Shown here: positions 12,280 through 24,136 of the stretch, in pieces
Numbering within the stretch: position 1 is the first letter of the stretch
Layout of the letters: each line of letters opens with the position of its first letter
DNA from: Gracilaria domingensis
Taxonomy: Eukaryota; Rhodophyta; Florideophyceae; Gracilariales; Gracilariaceae
Reading direction: 5' to 3'
DNA length: 64,000 nucleotides
Assembly: GCA_022539475.1 (NCBI GenBank)
Contig: VCMS01000017.1
Span: forward strand, 124,001 to 188,000
Program-made: the position numbers and the translations under genes
Notes under the pieces: model-generated
The model's database searches: none
What the model was told of the DNA's origin: nothing
What the model saw: the letters and a program-made list of their open reading frames with translations, nothing else

Positions 12280-12933
12280 CGCTGGCTCTAGGAGCATCCA
12301 TGTCGTGCCGTGAGTCTGCTCTCGACGCTTCATGGCGCCCCCATTAGAGTTGAGATGCTCCGTGACGGCATGAACGCTCTTGAACGACCCCACCCTCCAT
12401 GCTTGGCGCAGCAAAGGTTGCACACGTGTGTGCCGGGAGTTGTGCGCAGTGTCATTTGATCAAATAAATTATTAGGCTGATTTTTTCACGCCGTGCCGTT
12501 CTCCCGCTCGCGCTCCATTGTGCCTACGCGGTGCTGCGTCCGAAAAATCGTCCAAATAACGCCAGAACAAGCACATTGCAGAGATTCCTAATCTGGGGTC
12601 GGCTTGCCTCTGCGCGGCCTAGAAGCCGAGATATGGGCAATTCTTTGTTTCCGGCCGAAAACCCGTGTGGCAAGCCATTTCAAAAAATCTGCGCAATTCC
12701 ATTCGGAATTTTTTGGCGCTTGGCGCGGTGAGGCGCGCGTCTCTTGCGTTGTAACGCAGGTAATGACTTAGCTAGTTAGCAAAATTAGTCGGTTGGATTG
12801 GAAGTTAAGGACGCGGATAGCGAAAACATCCGCTGGTAAAGTAAACTGGTGGCAATCGTTTCCATTGTGGACAGTGTGGCGCCATGTCTTACGGGTCATA
12901 CGCACCCTCTTTAAAGGCGCGCTCCGTGCGCTC

Positions 12934-13347
12934 CTATTTCCTCCAAAACCTTCGGATAAAGTTTTCCGGGATGTGCTCCCGTGGCTCCCACTGATCGAAC
13001 TCTGGTGGATAACCGTACCATCGGACTTTGTAGATGACATTGCCGTCATCATCAAGACCAGCGGAAACAATGTGGTCTACCACATACTCCTTAGGTAAGA
13101 CCTCTTCTGGTAAATCCATCGTATCCAGCGGACCAAAGCCTGAAGAAGAAGGTGCTCCAACCTGCACAGGGCGCGTATCCTCGACACTCAGGCGAGAAAC
13201 CAAAGGTTCAAATGCCTCCTCAAGAAGATCCATCTCATGCAAAGGAGCGAATCCGTTGGTGTCATCGCCCGCTGTGGAAGCTTCCGTACCCATGGTTGGA
13301 TCAGCAGTGACAACCTTTTGGCGTAGTCGTAGGAGGTGCAGGTGCAC
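12934..13347 (-). pseudogene. Chromodomain at the C-terminus of element B pol
   Basis: The last 50 residues form a chromodomain: EYVVDHIVSAGLDDDG, then IYKVRWYGYPPEFDQWEP, then a terminal helix. Chromoviruses carry this module at the integrase C-terminus, and it is known to steer integration to marked chromatin. It ends before the antisense-ORF interval and belongs to the fossil element B. Confidence 0.85.
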
Positions 13348-16300
13348 TCGACCGTTCGGAAGAGGGCCTTCTTATGGAAGGACCTTTAGTAAGCTCCCGG
13401 CTCGCGTTAGTTCCACTGAACGTCTGCTGTGTACCCGACGTAGGAGGGACAGTTACCACCGCGGCCGAAGAGACGCGATCGATAGCGACTGTGTCTTGAA
13501 GGCCGTCGCGCTCGATAGTGACCGTATGGGAAGTCGATCGCAGAACCTTGTAGGGTGCAGTGGAGCATGGAAAGAGCTTCCGGGAGGCCAGCTCCATGTC
13601 ATCCAATGGTTTCTCCGATAGTGCCCTATCCAGGTATACCATCTCTCCAGTCTTGAAGGACGGCAAAGAGCGGACAGACTTGTCGAAGTCCGCTTTGTAC
13701 CTGAGCTGGGCTCGTGACAAGGTTGCTTTAGCCGTGTGGAGAATATCGTCGATCTTCCGGCGTGCGTACAGTTTAGCCTGCGTAGGAGTCATACCTTCGG
13801 TGATTTCCTGAGGGAACCAAGATGTCTTGACATCCACTGCCAATGGTAACGGCTGCCGAGTCAGCGTAAGATCGAATGGAGTGGTACCAGTGGACCTATG
13901 CAACTGAGTGTTGTAGGCACAAACCAATGGCTCCACGTAGTCATCCCAATCCAGTTGGTGCTCAGCAGTGTAGTGCACCAAACGGTTTACGAGCGTCTTG
14001 TTAAACCGTTCGGCTTGACCATTGGTTTGCGGATGGTAAGCCGTCGTAGTGACATGCTTTATACCAAGCGTGGCACAGATCTGCGAGAAGAACTTGGACA
14101 CAATCTGACTACCATTATCCGTCAGGAGATACAGAGGCAAACCGTAAGGATAAACCCAATGCGTAAGGAACGGCATCGCCACATCCGTTGCGGTAGTGTT
14201 CTTGAGCGGAATAACCCTTGTGGTTTTGGTAAACCTGTCGGTGATAACTAAGATAAACTGGTTGCCGTGTACTGACTTCGGGAGTGGCCCAAGGATATGC
14301 ATCGCGATAAATTCCAATGGTCCGGCCGCTGGAAACAACATGAGCTTAGCCTGATGGCGAGCTCGAGTTCCCCGAACCTTTGAGCAGGAACCGCAGGTCT
14401 TTGCTGTGTTCCGAAGGTCGTTATCCATAAACGGATATTAGAAGTGCTTCCTAAGGGTCTGGTACATGCGAGTACCTCCAGGATGGCCAGCAAACCGTGG
14501 GTAGCGCGCGAGGTAGAGGAAACGTGGCTGCAAGGATTTAGAAATGATCTTCTGGATAGAACCATCCAGTGGAGACCTTCGGCAGAGTAATCCGAAGCGG
14601 TCAAAATCAAACAGGCATCCCTTGGTTCCAACGAGGTGTGCCTTCGCTTGGCAGAATTCGTCTGCTCTCTGAGCCTGTAGGAGATCTTCTAACGTGATTG
14701 GAAGTAGCTCCTTTTCCTCTGGCACAATTGTATTTACCTCTAGGTTCAATTCCTCATGCTGGCATTCTTGTGGTCAGTCCACTAAGTAAACCTCTTCCTG
14801 GTCCAGTTCACTATCTGGACATTGCACCGCGGCGACCAAGAAGTCATCCTCGGGATCCGTTTCGTACCCATCGAGGTTCGGCGTTGGTATTTCGTCATCC
14901 AGGAGGGTATCGTCATCTCCATCGGTAAGTATTCGACTGAGGGAATCAGCAGATTGGTGCTTCACTCCAGGCCTGTAGGTTACATCGTATTCAAACTCGC
15001 AGAGCCTTAGCCTCCACTTCGCTAGCCTGCTGGACGCATCAGTCATGTTCAAGAGCTAGCGGAGGGAGTGGTGATCTGTTCTGATGGTAAATCGAGCTCC
15101 CTCGAGGTAGGACCTCAAGGTTAGCACTGCCCAAACGATGGAAAGGCATTCCTTTTCGGTAGTGCTGTAGTTTTGTTCGGCACTATGCAGAGTCCTACTC
15201 CAGTAACCAATAGGTCGGTAGTTCTTTGGAGACTCCTGTTCCTGTAAAAGAACACATCCAATCTGTCCATCGGAAGCGTCAGTGTCCAAAATATGTGGTT
15301 TATCCGGCTTTGGTAATGCTAGTACAGGAGGATTCGGTAGTTTATCCTTCAAGGTTTGAAATGATTCGTACTGTTCGTCCGTCAGGCGGTCAAATTCCGA
15401 TAGCGTACCCTTTTTAAGCATTTCGTTGAGGGGTGCCACAATCTTCGAGAACCCTTGGAAAAACCTACGGTACACGTTACAGAGCCCAAGAAAAGAGCGC
15501 AACTCTGTGTGGGTTCGAGGTGGTTTTGCCAGTCGGATTGCTTCCGTAGCTCTCTTGGCAACCTGAAGCTTCCCAAGGTGAACCACATGGCCAAGGTAAT
15601 CCACTGAGGCGTGGAAAAAGAAGCATTTTGGTAACTTCAGAGTTATTCCAGCCTCAGGGAGAATCCTCAGAATTGACCTCATATGGGTGAAATGTTCCCG
15701 AACGGTTCTTCGAAAATATGATTACGTCATCCAGATAAACCAAGGCAAACTTCCACTTGACCCTAGATAGGATTATATCCATTGCCCATTGGAAAGTCGC
15801 CTGTGCGTTCATCAAACCAAATGGCATCCGTGTAAAACGGAATAGTCCTTCATGGGTTGTGAACGTCGTCAGGGGCTTTGCGACGTCGTCCAATGGTATC
15901 TGCCAATAGCCCCAAATGGCATCCAGCGTGGTGAATACCGTTGCTTTGCCTAAGGAATCGAGGCAATCGTCCATTCTGGGAATCGGATAGCTGTTCCGTT
16001 TGGTCATTGCGTTCAGCCTTCGGTAGTCAATGCAAAACCTTACGGACCCGTTCTTTTTCGCCGCGAGAATGAAAGGACTTGCCCATTGGGATTCATGCGG
16101 TGGTGCTGGCTCGATTACGCTAGCGTTGCGCATCTTCGCCAGTTGCTCCGTTACGATCTCGCGTCTCTTAAGACCTGTACGGTACGGGTGTTGTTACACT
16201 GGCTTAGCGTCATCTTTAAGGTCTATTCGATGTTTCGTAGCCCGAATCTCTCCCAAGTGGCCAGACCACATGGATTTGAATTCTTGGAGAAGCTCGATGA

Positions 16301-16480
16301 CCTGTGGGCGGTACGACTCGAATTCCTCTCCTAGGTTTACCTCCCTCTCCCAAGTCTCGACTTCCTCGTCGTCATTGGAGGTGAGTTCATCCCATGAGGT
16401 TGCCATGATAGCCATTGGAGCTGGTAGTGCAATACCAATGACAGTACCCTTTGGTAAGCGTGCCGGGCGCTCCCGAAAGT
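13301..16480 (-). pseudogene. RT-RNase H-integrase region of element B
   Basis: Read from 16480 leftwards. A protease-RT linker (RLPKGTVIG near 16450) is followed by RT blocks at 15654-16133 (IDYRRLN, YWQIPLDD, FGLMNAQATFQ, VYLDDVII). RNase H follows (LDTDASDGQIGCVLL near 15260), then a zinc-binding region near 14400-14500. The integrase core at 13301-14428 is in one long frame and includes TDNGSQIVSKFF and HPQTNGQAERFNKTL. The region as a whole is broken. Its 5' side stops abruptly at 16483, where the DNA transposon begins. Confidence 0.85.
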
Positions 16481-16482
16481 TA

Positions 16483-16517
16483 CTCCGTCTTTCTCTTGCA
16501 GATGCTAGTTTTTGGGG
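16483..16517 (+). repeat. Left terminal and subterminal repeat of the transposon
   Basis: CTCCGTCTTTCTCTTGCA at 16483-16500 is paired with TGACGTCTGTGTTCTGCA read inward on the minus strand at 33786-33803. GCTAGTTTTTGGGG at 16504-16517 is paired with GCTAGTTTTGGGG at 33739-33751 (minus). The repeat is weak and the spacing differs by about 30 bases between the ends. Confidence 0.55.
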
Positions 16518-16916
16518 AGGGTCGTCCAGAAATTGGCAAGGGTCGTCCAGTAAATTTTTTGAAAAAATATCGAGATCAATTATTTCAAAATTTGGAGATA
16601 ATTGCTTGGGTCGTCCAGAATCGCTGTGCAGTAAATACTGGTGGGTTTTCCACTCGTGCTAGTTCTTTAGTCGAGGGCTACCTGAACTGTATTTCGCGAA
16701 GTCTAGGTTCAGTTTCCATTAAGGTGCACATTACACGATAACTTCTGCGGAATGATACCCTGCAACGCATGGAATACTAGTGCTAGTACAGATGATGCCC
16801 ATTATGAAATCATACCGTTTCATTCGTATCTATTCTTCTATCGACCGCTTTTGCTAACCACTACTTCGCTATATTACATGTACCATATCCCCATGATGGA
16901 GCGGGTGTAGGCGCAA
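16518..16916. other. Subterminal AT-rich region with GGTCGTCCAG repeats
   Basis: GGGTCGTCCAG recurs near 16519, 16540 and 16609. Short subterminal repeats of this sort are typical transposase-binding sites in CACTA-like transposons; binding here is inference. No gene is seen. Confidence 0.4.
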
Positions 16917-17068
16917 TCTGCGGCAGATGCCGCAGACTGCACGTCCACCATCGGCTGTATCGGTAGAACAAATACGCACTCCGAGAGGATGAGGCGCGAA
17001 GCGCCTCATCCTCTCCGTTCCTCATGTAGGGAACCATGCCCAGATGTATGGTTCCCTACTTGAGGAAC
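16917..17068. repeat. Cluster of three perfect or near-perfect hairpins
   Basis: The first hairpin is at 16917-16936 (9-bp arms, TCTGCGGCA). The second is at 16983-17015 (15-bp perfect arms, GAGAGGATGAGGCGC, 3-base loop). The third is at 17017-17037 paired with 17048-17068 (21-bp arms, one mismatch). The arms are conserved while the surrounding sequence is unremarkable. Confidence 0.8.
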
Positions 17069-17110
17069 CTGCACCTGCAACTCGTGAGCTACGTCCGCAT
17101 CAAAAGTCAT

Positions 17111-17627
17111 TTACCTGTATACGCAAGCAGAAAGTATCCATAAGTTAGTCAATGATCCGTTGGATACATTTGAAATGCGATGGAACGTACCATTGATAAA
17201 GCAAAACAGAAACGTTGCGCTAGAAAAGTCGAGGGACCTAGTAACTCGCAAACGGAAGAAGAAGCAGGAAAGGGATCGGTTAGATTACCAGCCCACCATC
17301 ATCGTAAAGCGCGAAAGGTGTCGAAGCGAGAACTCACAAGCAAGGACACCAAGAATGCCCATGCAGCAAACATACCGCAAGATGCGATAAACGAGAGAGC
17401 AGCCTATGTCCCAACCAAGTACCAGAATCGCCTATCCCGAACAGCCAGAGATCGATCTTGAGAGACGAAATGAAATTGGTCGTTTACCTGTATACGCAAG
17501 CAGAAAGTATCCATAAGTTAGTCAATGCTCCGTTGGATACAGTTGAAATGCGATAGAACGTACCATTGATAGAGCAAAACAGAAACGTTGCGCTAGAAAA
17601 GTCGAGGGACCTAGTAAGTCGCAAAAG
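17111..17627 (+). repeat. Direct repeat of about 142 bp (17111-17252 and 17484-17627)
   Basis: Both units start TTACCTGTATACGCAAGCAG and run about 142 bases with only a handful of differences. Their offset is 373 bases. Short basic frames (17160-17390, 17180-17461) overlap the first unit but have no recognisable domain. This is a local duplication in the 5' flank of the transposase gene. Confidence 0.8.
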
Positions 17628-17888
17628 TAACCCAAAGCCTTTTTCCTGCCGTTTACATGTCGCAGAGCGCGAAGAGACGTGGTGAAGATTGGTTAGTTTA
17701 GAACAAAGATACGTAGAAGGAAATGGAAGCACGTACGAAAAGACTGCACGGAAAGACTGCACGGAATACATCCGTGAGATACGGATGCTGTCCGCTTTAT
17801 GGAGGCGTCCGACGAGGGCGGAGAAAGAGAATGAGGTACGCTTCATTTCCGCTTAATGGAATCCTTTCTCAGCACGCTACTTCGTAAT

Positions 17889-17953
17889 CCGTCGTACTTT
17901 TTTCCGCCTTCGCACTTCGTAGCGAGTGCGAGGGCGGAAAAAAGTACGACGGA
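17889..17953. repeat. Long hairpin upstream of the transposase gene
   Basis: Arms of about 28 bp (17889-17916 and 17925-17953) are complementary except for one extra A in the right arm, with an 8-base loop. The arm starts CCGTCGTACTTTTTTCCGCC. It lies 365 bp upstream of the transposase start and could be structural or regulatory. Confidence 0.8.
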
Positions 17954-18317
17954 GCGGAGTAGAACGCGAGGGTGGCACGGATCACGACGGTAACAAAAGG
18001 TCGGACGTCGGACGGGCGGGGGCGGCGGCGGAGGGAAGAGATTTATTTTTCTGTGCGAGATTGGACAAGTGTACAGCGTACAACGTTGGGAATCCACAGG
18101 TTTATAACCAGTGGTAGATAATACGAGAAGTACACCCTTGTGTTGAGGTCGACGTGTACCTACGTTCCTTTTTGAACGAAAGCACGTGATTTAAACTCAA
18201 AATATATTCTCCGTTCTGAGCAAGACGTCGATATTGACTGTCGCTCGACCTCCTTCTCCCTTCGGACGCCCTTCCCTTGCAGTCTTTGTCGTCGTTTCTC
18301 GTTCATTTCTTCTTCCC
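17954..18317 (+). other. 5' flank of the transposase gene
   Basis: GC-rich then mixed sequence containing GGCGGGGGCGGCGGCGG near 18015. No ORF with a recognisable domain. It presumably contains the transposase promoter; no motif is clear enough to call. Confidence 0.3.
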
Positions 18318-21300
18318 ATGGTCTACTACTGTACACATAAGAAGCGTGGGTGCCCCTTCGTTACTCGCCGCGGAGTCTTATCTCTTCAACAGCATGTCAA
18401 CCATTGCCCGTTTCGTCTGAAAGCAGCGCTGGAAGACGACAATAGCCAGGCCATTCGGAGAAGCAAGCGTCTCAAGCTTTCCGCGCCCGCGCCCGCATCT
18501 TCCGAAACGGTCACTGCCCCTTGTCGCCTTCCCGAGCCTCCAGTGTCCGAGGACATCGTCGACCCCACTCCGTGCGCCCCTCCCATTCCGGACACTTCGC
18601 ATTGTGTTTCTCCTTCCCCGGGTCCCGCGTCATTAGAGCGAGAACACGGAAGCAGTTCCCGCCCAGTGCCTTCTGAGGAGGCCCTTGGTGATTTGCATAT
18701 GGATTATCTCACGGTTTGTCTGGCTTCAGTAGCTTCCAACCTTGGTCATCGTGAGGCGGACGAGCTAATTGGGCTACTTCGGGACCCGCGATTCTCGCAA
18801 AAGCGATTCAACGAGACCATAACAAGTTCCAAGCGCTGTACAGAACTAAAGAACGCCATTTTCGAACGATACGCCTCAAAGGACGGTTTCAATCGAAGAA
18901 CTGTCTCGCCAGAAGGATGTAAGTTCAGCGCCATCCTCTACACGAGAGACCCCGTTCAGACACTTGTGAAACAGGTCTAGTTGGCTAACAACGAAAACAC
19001 ATTCTTCCACCCTATACCTCAGACCCACTCCACGAAAATATCTCACCCCATGTCCGGCTCTCTCGCAAGAGACGCCACCTCAAAACTTAAAGAAATGGTC
19101 ATGGGCTCTTTGGATAGTAGAATAGTGTGGTACTCCCAAGAAATAAGTTACAGTGAATCTTTCGTAGGTCTTCTGCAGGTATACACCGATAAGTCTTCAA
19201 CAACTCTAAAGCAAAAATCTGTTACCGCCTATCCTCTTCACCTCATATTTCTCAACTTCTCCGACGAGCTTCGCCGTAAGTGTATCCGTGATGACCTCAC
19301 AGTAGTGGCATACTTCCCTACCACATTGATCGAAGTTTCCGCATTTGAAGCAGACGCAATGCCATTCGTTTCTAGCAAGTCTCTAGGCCAGTCCAGGATG
19401 CAAATCGTTCAAGAATCTCTTCGTCAAGTCCTGGAGCCCATTCTAAATCTCACGCAGAAAGGTTTTCAGTTCATCGGCGAAGACAAACTAAGTCGAGTGT
19501 GCCATCCTCTGCTTGCAAGTTATTGTGCGGATATTCCTGAGGCTAAGGACATTCTGTCCATTCTTCATGGGACCAAAACGGAAATCCCGTGTCATAGATG
19601 CAAAGCCCCTCGCTCATCTTTATGCAGTCCTATTCCCACCTCATTCAACGGACGTTCTCAAAAGCACACGAAAAGCATCCGAAAGACATACACAGCTATC
19701 TTGCAACATGCACAAAAAGACGAGGCGGAAAGACGTCCACGTCGTGCGAAAGAGAGGAGATCTCAAGCGGATACTCTGATGCGTTCAAATTCTATATCTC
19801 TCATTCCTTCGTTCCTCGAAACTTCCGTAAGCCTTGGAATGATCCCGGGATTGTCTCCATACAGTCTGTTCTCATTTGAACCATTACACAACTTGCATCT
19901 CGGCATCTCAAAGCCGATAAAAACGGCCACAATCGAGAGACTGCAGTCAGACACCCTGTGCATCACAATAGGAACATCTGCATCGCCTTCATTTCGAACG
20001 ATACGCACCCAACTCCTCAACCATGCAAACGCAATTCTAGCTGCCATAGAACGCGATTCTTCTGCCAAAGGTTTACATATCGATTTCTCCACGCAGGAGA
20101 AAGGCAAATCTTTGAATGGTATCTTCACGAAAGACGGTCTCCGTGGAATGCTGGAGGCCAAAAACTACAAAGCACTTGACATGGTCTTTCCCTTCATAGG
20201 AGCATTCTTTGACATATGCTGTAGAGAACAGGACGTTGCCCCAATCACTACCGTTTTCTTTCAGTACTCGGACTTGCTTTCGACCTTATTCAGATACAAT
20301 CGTGACCCGTATTGGACTGAAAGCTCTCTCCTGTGTCTTAGTTCGGAGATTGAAGCCTTCAAGCGTTCCGCAACAAAGACTCTGGCGGATTTTCATCCCT
20401 TCAGACTGGGAACTCTGAAGTTTCATCTTCTCGATCATCTCGTGGACGATATTCGCCGTCTGGGAAGTATCAAGTACTACGACGCAGGCATATACGAACA
20501 TGCACACCTGCTATTTAAGAGACACTACAAAAAGACGTCCAGAAGAACAGCAACGGCTGTGGAAGAGACTATTCGCTCCATTGAGCACGGACATGTTAGA
20601 AAGCAATGGAATGGCAATACTCCTTACCAGCGTAATCCAGGTTTACCAGGAACTTCCACACAGCTTCCTCGGTTTGCAATGAGAGGGCGTTCTTTCATTT
20701 TACGAGCTCTTCAACATTGTGTTTCACGTATGTCCAGTTCAAGAACATGGACTGCTGTTAGAGAGATGTTCTCAAGTACGGACACAAGGTCGATTCTTGA
20801 TCAAATTGGTGAACAGGCCCTTCCTCCTTTCCTCAGTCTCGTGAAAGAAACACTGGATGAGCACTCTAGTACATACTTCCCAGAAAAGACAAGGATAACT
20901 CTGGTGAATTCGGCCCTCGTGAAAAGCGGTTTCGTTCCGACTCTTGAACACTTCGATTCGTCTTCTAAGGCACTTAAGCTGGGACGACCCAAATACCCCA
21001 TCATCCAACGTGTTTTCGCTTCTCCACCATTTGGTCTCAGTAGAAAGCCAAATTTTTCCACTGTATTGGTAAGCGGAGAAGATTCAGAGACTTGGGTTGC
21101 CCAGGTAGTCGCTCTGATTCGAATATCTCTCCTTGATTCTGCACTTACCGCACCAGAGGTGGCATTCGTCCGGTATTTCGAGGTTTTACCCCCCGCAACA
21201 AACATCGACCACATATTGAAATGCATATCTTTACGGTGGGCTACAAACGATGAAAAGAACCACACTCTTCCGTTCCCTCGTCATTCCAAAGCGGAGACTA

Positions 21301-21497
21301 TCGTAGAGTTAACTCCTTGGTACGGGATGGTTCCGGCTTCTGCACTACAGGGAACTGTCCATGTTGTTCGATCAAACTACCCTGCTCCACCTTTTTGTCC
21401 TCCACTTCAATGGTTTCAACACCGATTCTACATCAATCAATTCTATCATGATTCAGATGAAGGACCAACTGAGCACGTTGATCTTGTACAGCCTTAA
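18318..21497 (+). CDS. Plavaka-type (CACTA/EnSpm-related) transposase, one in-frame stop
   Basis: From ATG 18318 the frame runs about 1059 codons, with a single TAG at 18978-18980 and no frameshift. The N-terminus is a C2HC zinc finger (C5, C12, H26, C30), as at the start of fungal Plavaka proteins. The core has the family's first acidic block VYTDKSS (Asp codon at 19188), followed by a KSVTAYPLHL...LRRK...VVAYFPT stretch. The second block reads FEPLHNLHLGISK (Glu at 19878 where the family usually has Asp). The third block reads KFHLLDHL...GIYEHAHLLFK (Glu at 20496). The C-terminus keeps the VRYFEV...PWYGMVP...FYINQF tail. The stop splits the zinc finger from the catalytic core; it is either inactivating or read through. 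The end overlaps the convergent neighbour by four bases. Confidence 0.85.
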
Positions 21498-23890
21498 ACA
21501 TTAAGGGCTCCATCCTCTACATGTTCACCTTGTGGTGCCTTTTCTTGTGATCCTGTGCTACTTCCGAAATCGTTCATGTCCATTTCCTTGAACTCCATAT
21601 CCCCTTCCTCGCATTCACCAACGAAACAATCGCTAATAGAACCCAACCTTCGGCTCACACTGTCAATAAAAAAATGTTCTTTCACAGTGAGGTAAAGTCT
21701 TCCGTTCGACGGCATTCGATATCCAAATGTAGCCTCTCTCATGTCATTACCAAGAACCTTAGTCCAATCTTCCGTTGTCGTTCCAAAATTATGAAACTCG
21801 CTGGAATTGGTCCTCAAGACATGTTGCCTAACATCCCCCAGAACATTCTTTAAACACAGAGGTAGCAGTTCAGCAAACTTCTTTGTAAACAGTTTCTGTC
21901 TCTGGCCACCCCTTGACACATCCGTACTTAGAAGGCTCACAACCGTCAACACCCAAGCGTCCAAACGTGCGAGCAACAGTATTGTGCCATCTAAAAAGGT
22001 GCCCGTATCCTTGTCTTCCACATCATACCCAATAAACTCCTTCAGCACTTGTACCCCGACACGGTTTCGGAAGAACAAGTCTTGATCTTCCGTCGGCATA
22101 TCCTCGACATTGTCCGCATTGGAGTACTTTAGACGAACAAATGGGGCTTTTCTCCACCATGAAGTGTTCGGTACACCATTTTCGTCAAGACGCAGTATGT
22201 TCTCCTGCGCTTCCTTCAACTGCATTGTGAGTTCGTCGGCATTCTCTTCTACCAGCTTTGTTCTTCTCCAAATCAGATCGTACCCCAGGAGCAGAAATAG
22301 TTTATCCCTCGTATTTCTCTTACGAACGCCCACGACGTCACTCATGGTCTGCCGCATTCTCTGCCTAAGGCACATATCTGCACAAAGTTCCAGTATACAC
22401 CTGTCGGTAAGAGATGCTTTTCTAATACCTTCCCAGCTCAACTCCTTCAACTCGCTTTCAACCATTTTCTTCAGCAAAGCATCTGGCCCCCCCTCTACCG
22501 ACGGTGTGAACATGCCAAAACTGCCCAAGAGCTCCACGGGGATTTTAGGAACCATGTATGAACCACCTTCCTCCGGCTCAATAAGCCCTTCCCCACTCTC
22601 AGTTGCGTCTTCCACCTTCTCGGCACGGTTACCCCAATTTTGGGTGAGCGACTCACCTTCGAGCCATAGCTCACTTGTTTCTCTCCTTGCCCACGTCAGC
22701 ATGTTGTGATACACTGCTCGAGCAACCCCTCAAAACTCGTCGCACACCTCAATTTTATGCTTCTTTCGACCTGTCTGCCCAGGTTCACCAGCACGTGTAC
22801 TCCTATCTCCCTCCTGTTTCAGTGCCCCTCTTAGCCCTTCAATGACTAGATCCTTCTCTTCAAGCCTCTTTTTCAAAGCCGTACTCTGCTCTTGGGCGAC
22901 CTTCACTAGAATTCCCCGAACCATCAAGTCCTCTTGTAGCGTCTTAACCTTTTCTTTCAAGCAATTCAGTTCATTTAAAAGATCAGGTCTGTTCATAGAG
23001 CTTGAATTCACACCAGTTTGGATATCTTCCGTTATTTCCCTAGCTTCTTCGGCGACAGGCCCCGGTAATGCCGCAGGATTCGGTGTTATTTCGCTATCGG
23101 AACTATCCTCATGTGCCATAGCCTTAGACACGAGAGGCTGCAGGCATTCTGTGTCCACCCTTGGCACGGCTCCGAGCTCCAACTCCCGTGTCTGTTCTCC
23201 TCCATGGCATGGTATATCAGATGAATTGGGCCTCGTACGAGCTGCAACGGCCCCCGTTCTGGAAAGAGGGGAAGGTCGAGGAGTAACTCGTCTATCAGTT
23301 GTCTCTCGATTTCTTATTGTCTTTCTCCCTTGTCCGGACCCATTGCGAGGCATGATACGATTCATAGCGGCCCCATTTCTAGAAGACAGGGATGGACGTG
23401 ACGATCTTAATATACTAGGGCTCTCACGACTTCTCGTCATTGTCCCTTGTTGTCCAGATCCACTGGGCGGCGTAACCCGCGCCCCAATGGCTCCGGTCTT
23501 CGATATCGGCCGGGGACATGAAGGTTTTGGTGTCATACGAACCTCTTCGGTTCCAGTTGTCATGCCCTCCTGTCCTGACCCGCTGGGCCGAGTTACCTCA
23601 TCTTCTTGAGGAGCAGAGACAGATGCACGATTTGCATTATCGGCAGTTGACGGCACGACATCGTTCGCTGATCCACGAATTCTTGACGCAATCCCGGAAG
23701 ACGCTCCGCTGCGAGATGGGCGACAGAGTCCTTTAGAAGGACGCCCACTGACTCTCTCCTTCGTCGAGGACGACTTCCGTTTAGGAAGTGCGGTGCTTGT
23801 AGCCTGATTCGTATCATCCGATGCTCTTCTCTTCTTCTGTCCACTCTTGTTCCGCTGCGTACTATTTCGCTTTCTCGGCGTTATACCCAT
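21494..23890 (-). CDS. Coiled-coil protein of the transposon, unknown function, one in-frame stop
   Basis: Two minus-strand open segments, 22730-23890 (ATG at 23890) and 21494-22714, are in the same frame and are separated by a single TGA at 22730-22732, so I treat them as one gene of about 800 codons. The first 260 residues are basic and Ser/Pro/Arg-rich (GITPRKRNSTQRNKSGQKKRRAS looks like a nuclear-localisation region) with imperfect repeats around PSGSGQ. Residues about 300-370 form a coiled coil (LNELNCLKEKVKTLQEDL). The second half is acidic and helical (LTDRCILELCADMCLRQRM) and matches no family I know. A 15-bp linker between two independent genes is the alternative. Its place between transposase and methyltransferase suggests an accessory transposition or DNA-binding protein. 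Confidence 0.5.
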
Positions 23891-24136
23891 GTTGTGGAGA
23901 TAAACAGGGTAATGAAACGAAATTGTTGGGGAGGGGGGGAGGGGGTGGGGGGGTGCATGGTTCAGATATTCCGGGAGACTCCGCAGTTCCTGCTTTTTAG
24001 GAATTTGAGGTGCCCAATGGGTCGCAAATATCGCCGTTACAGATGAAGAGCTCCAGTGTACATGTACAACAACGCGTATTGCAGGCAGCTGCAACACTCA
24101 CAAGCATATTTACTTTCTATTCGGTACTGAACTCAT

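Noticed and set aside
22715-22745. A mini-intron joining the two halves of the coiled-coil gene
   Set aside because: The only GT...AG pair nearby would give an intron of about 34 bases, and the two halves are already in the same frame with one stop between them.
22110-23609. Plus-strand frames at 22110-22709 and 22842-23609
   Set aside because: They lie opposite the coiled-coil gene and have Ser/Pro/Phe-rich translations typical of antisense shadows.
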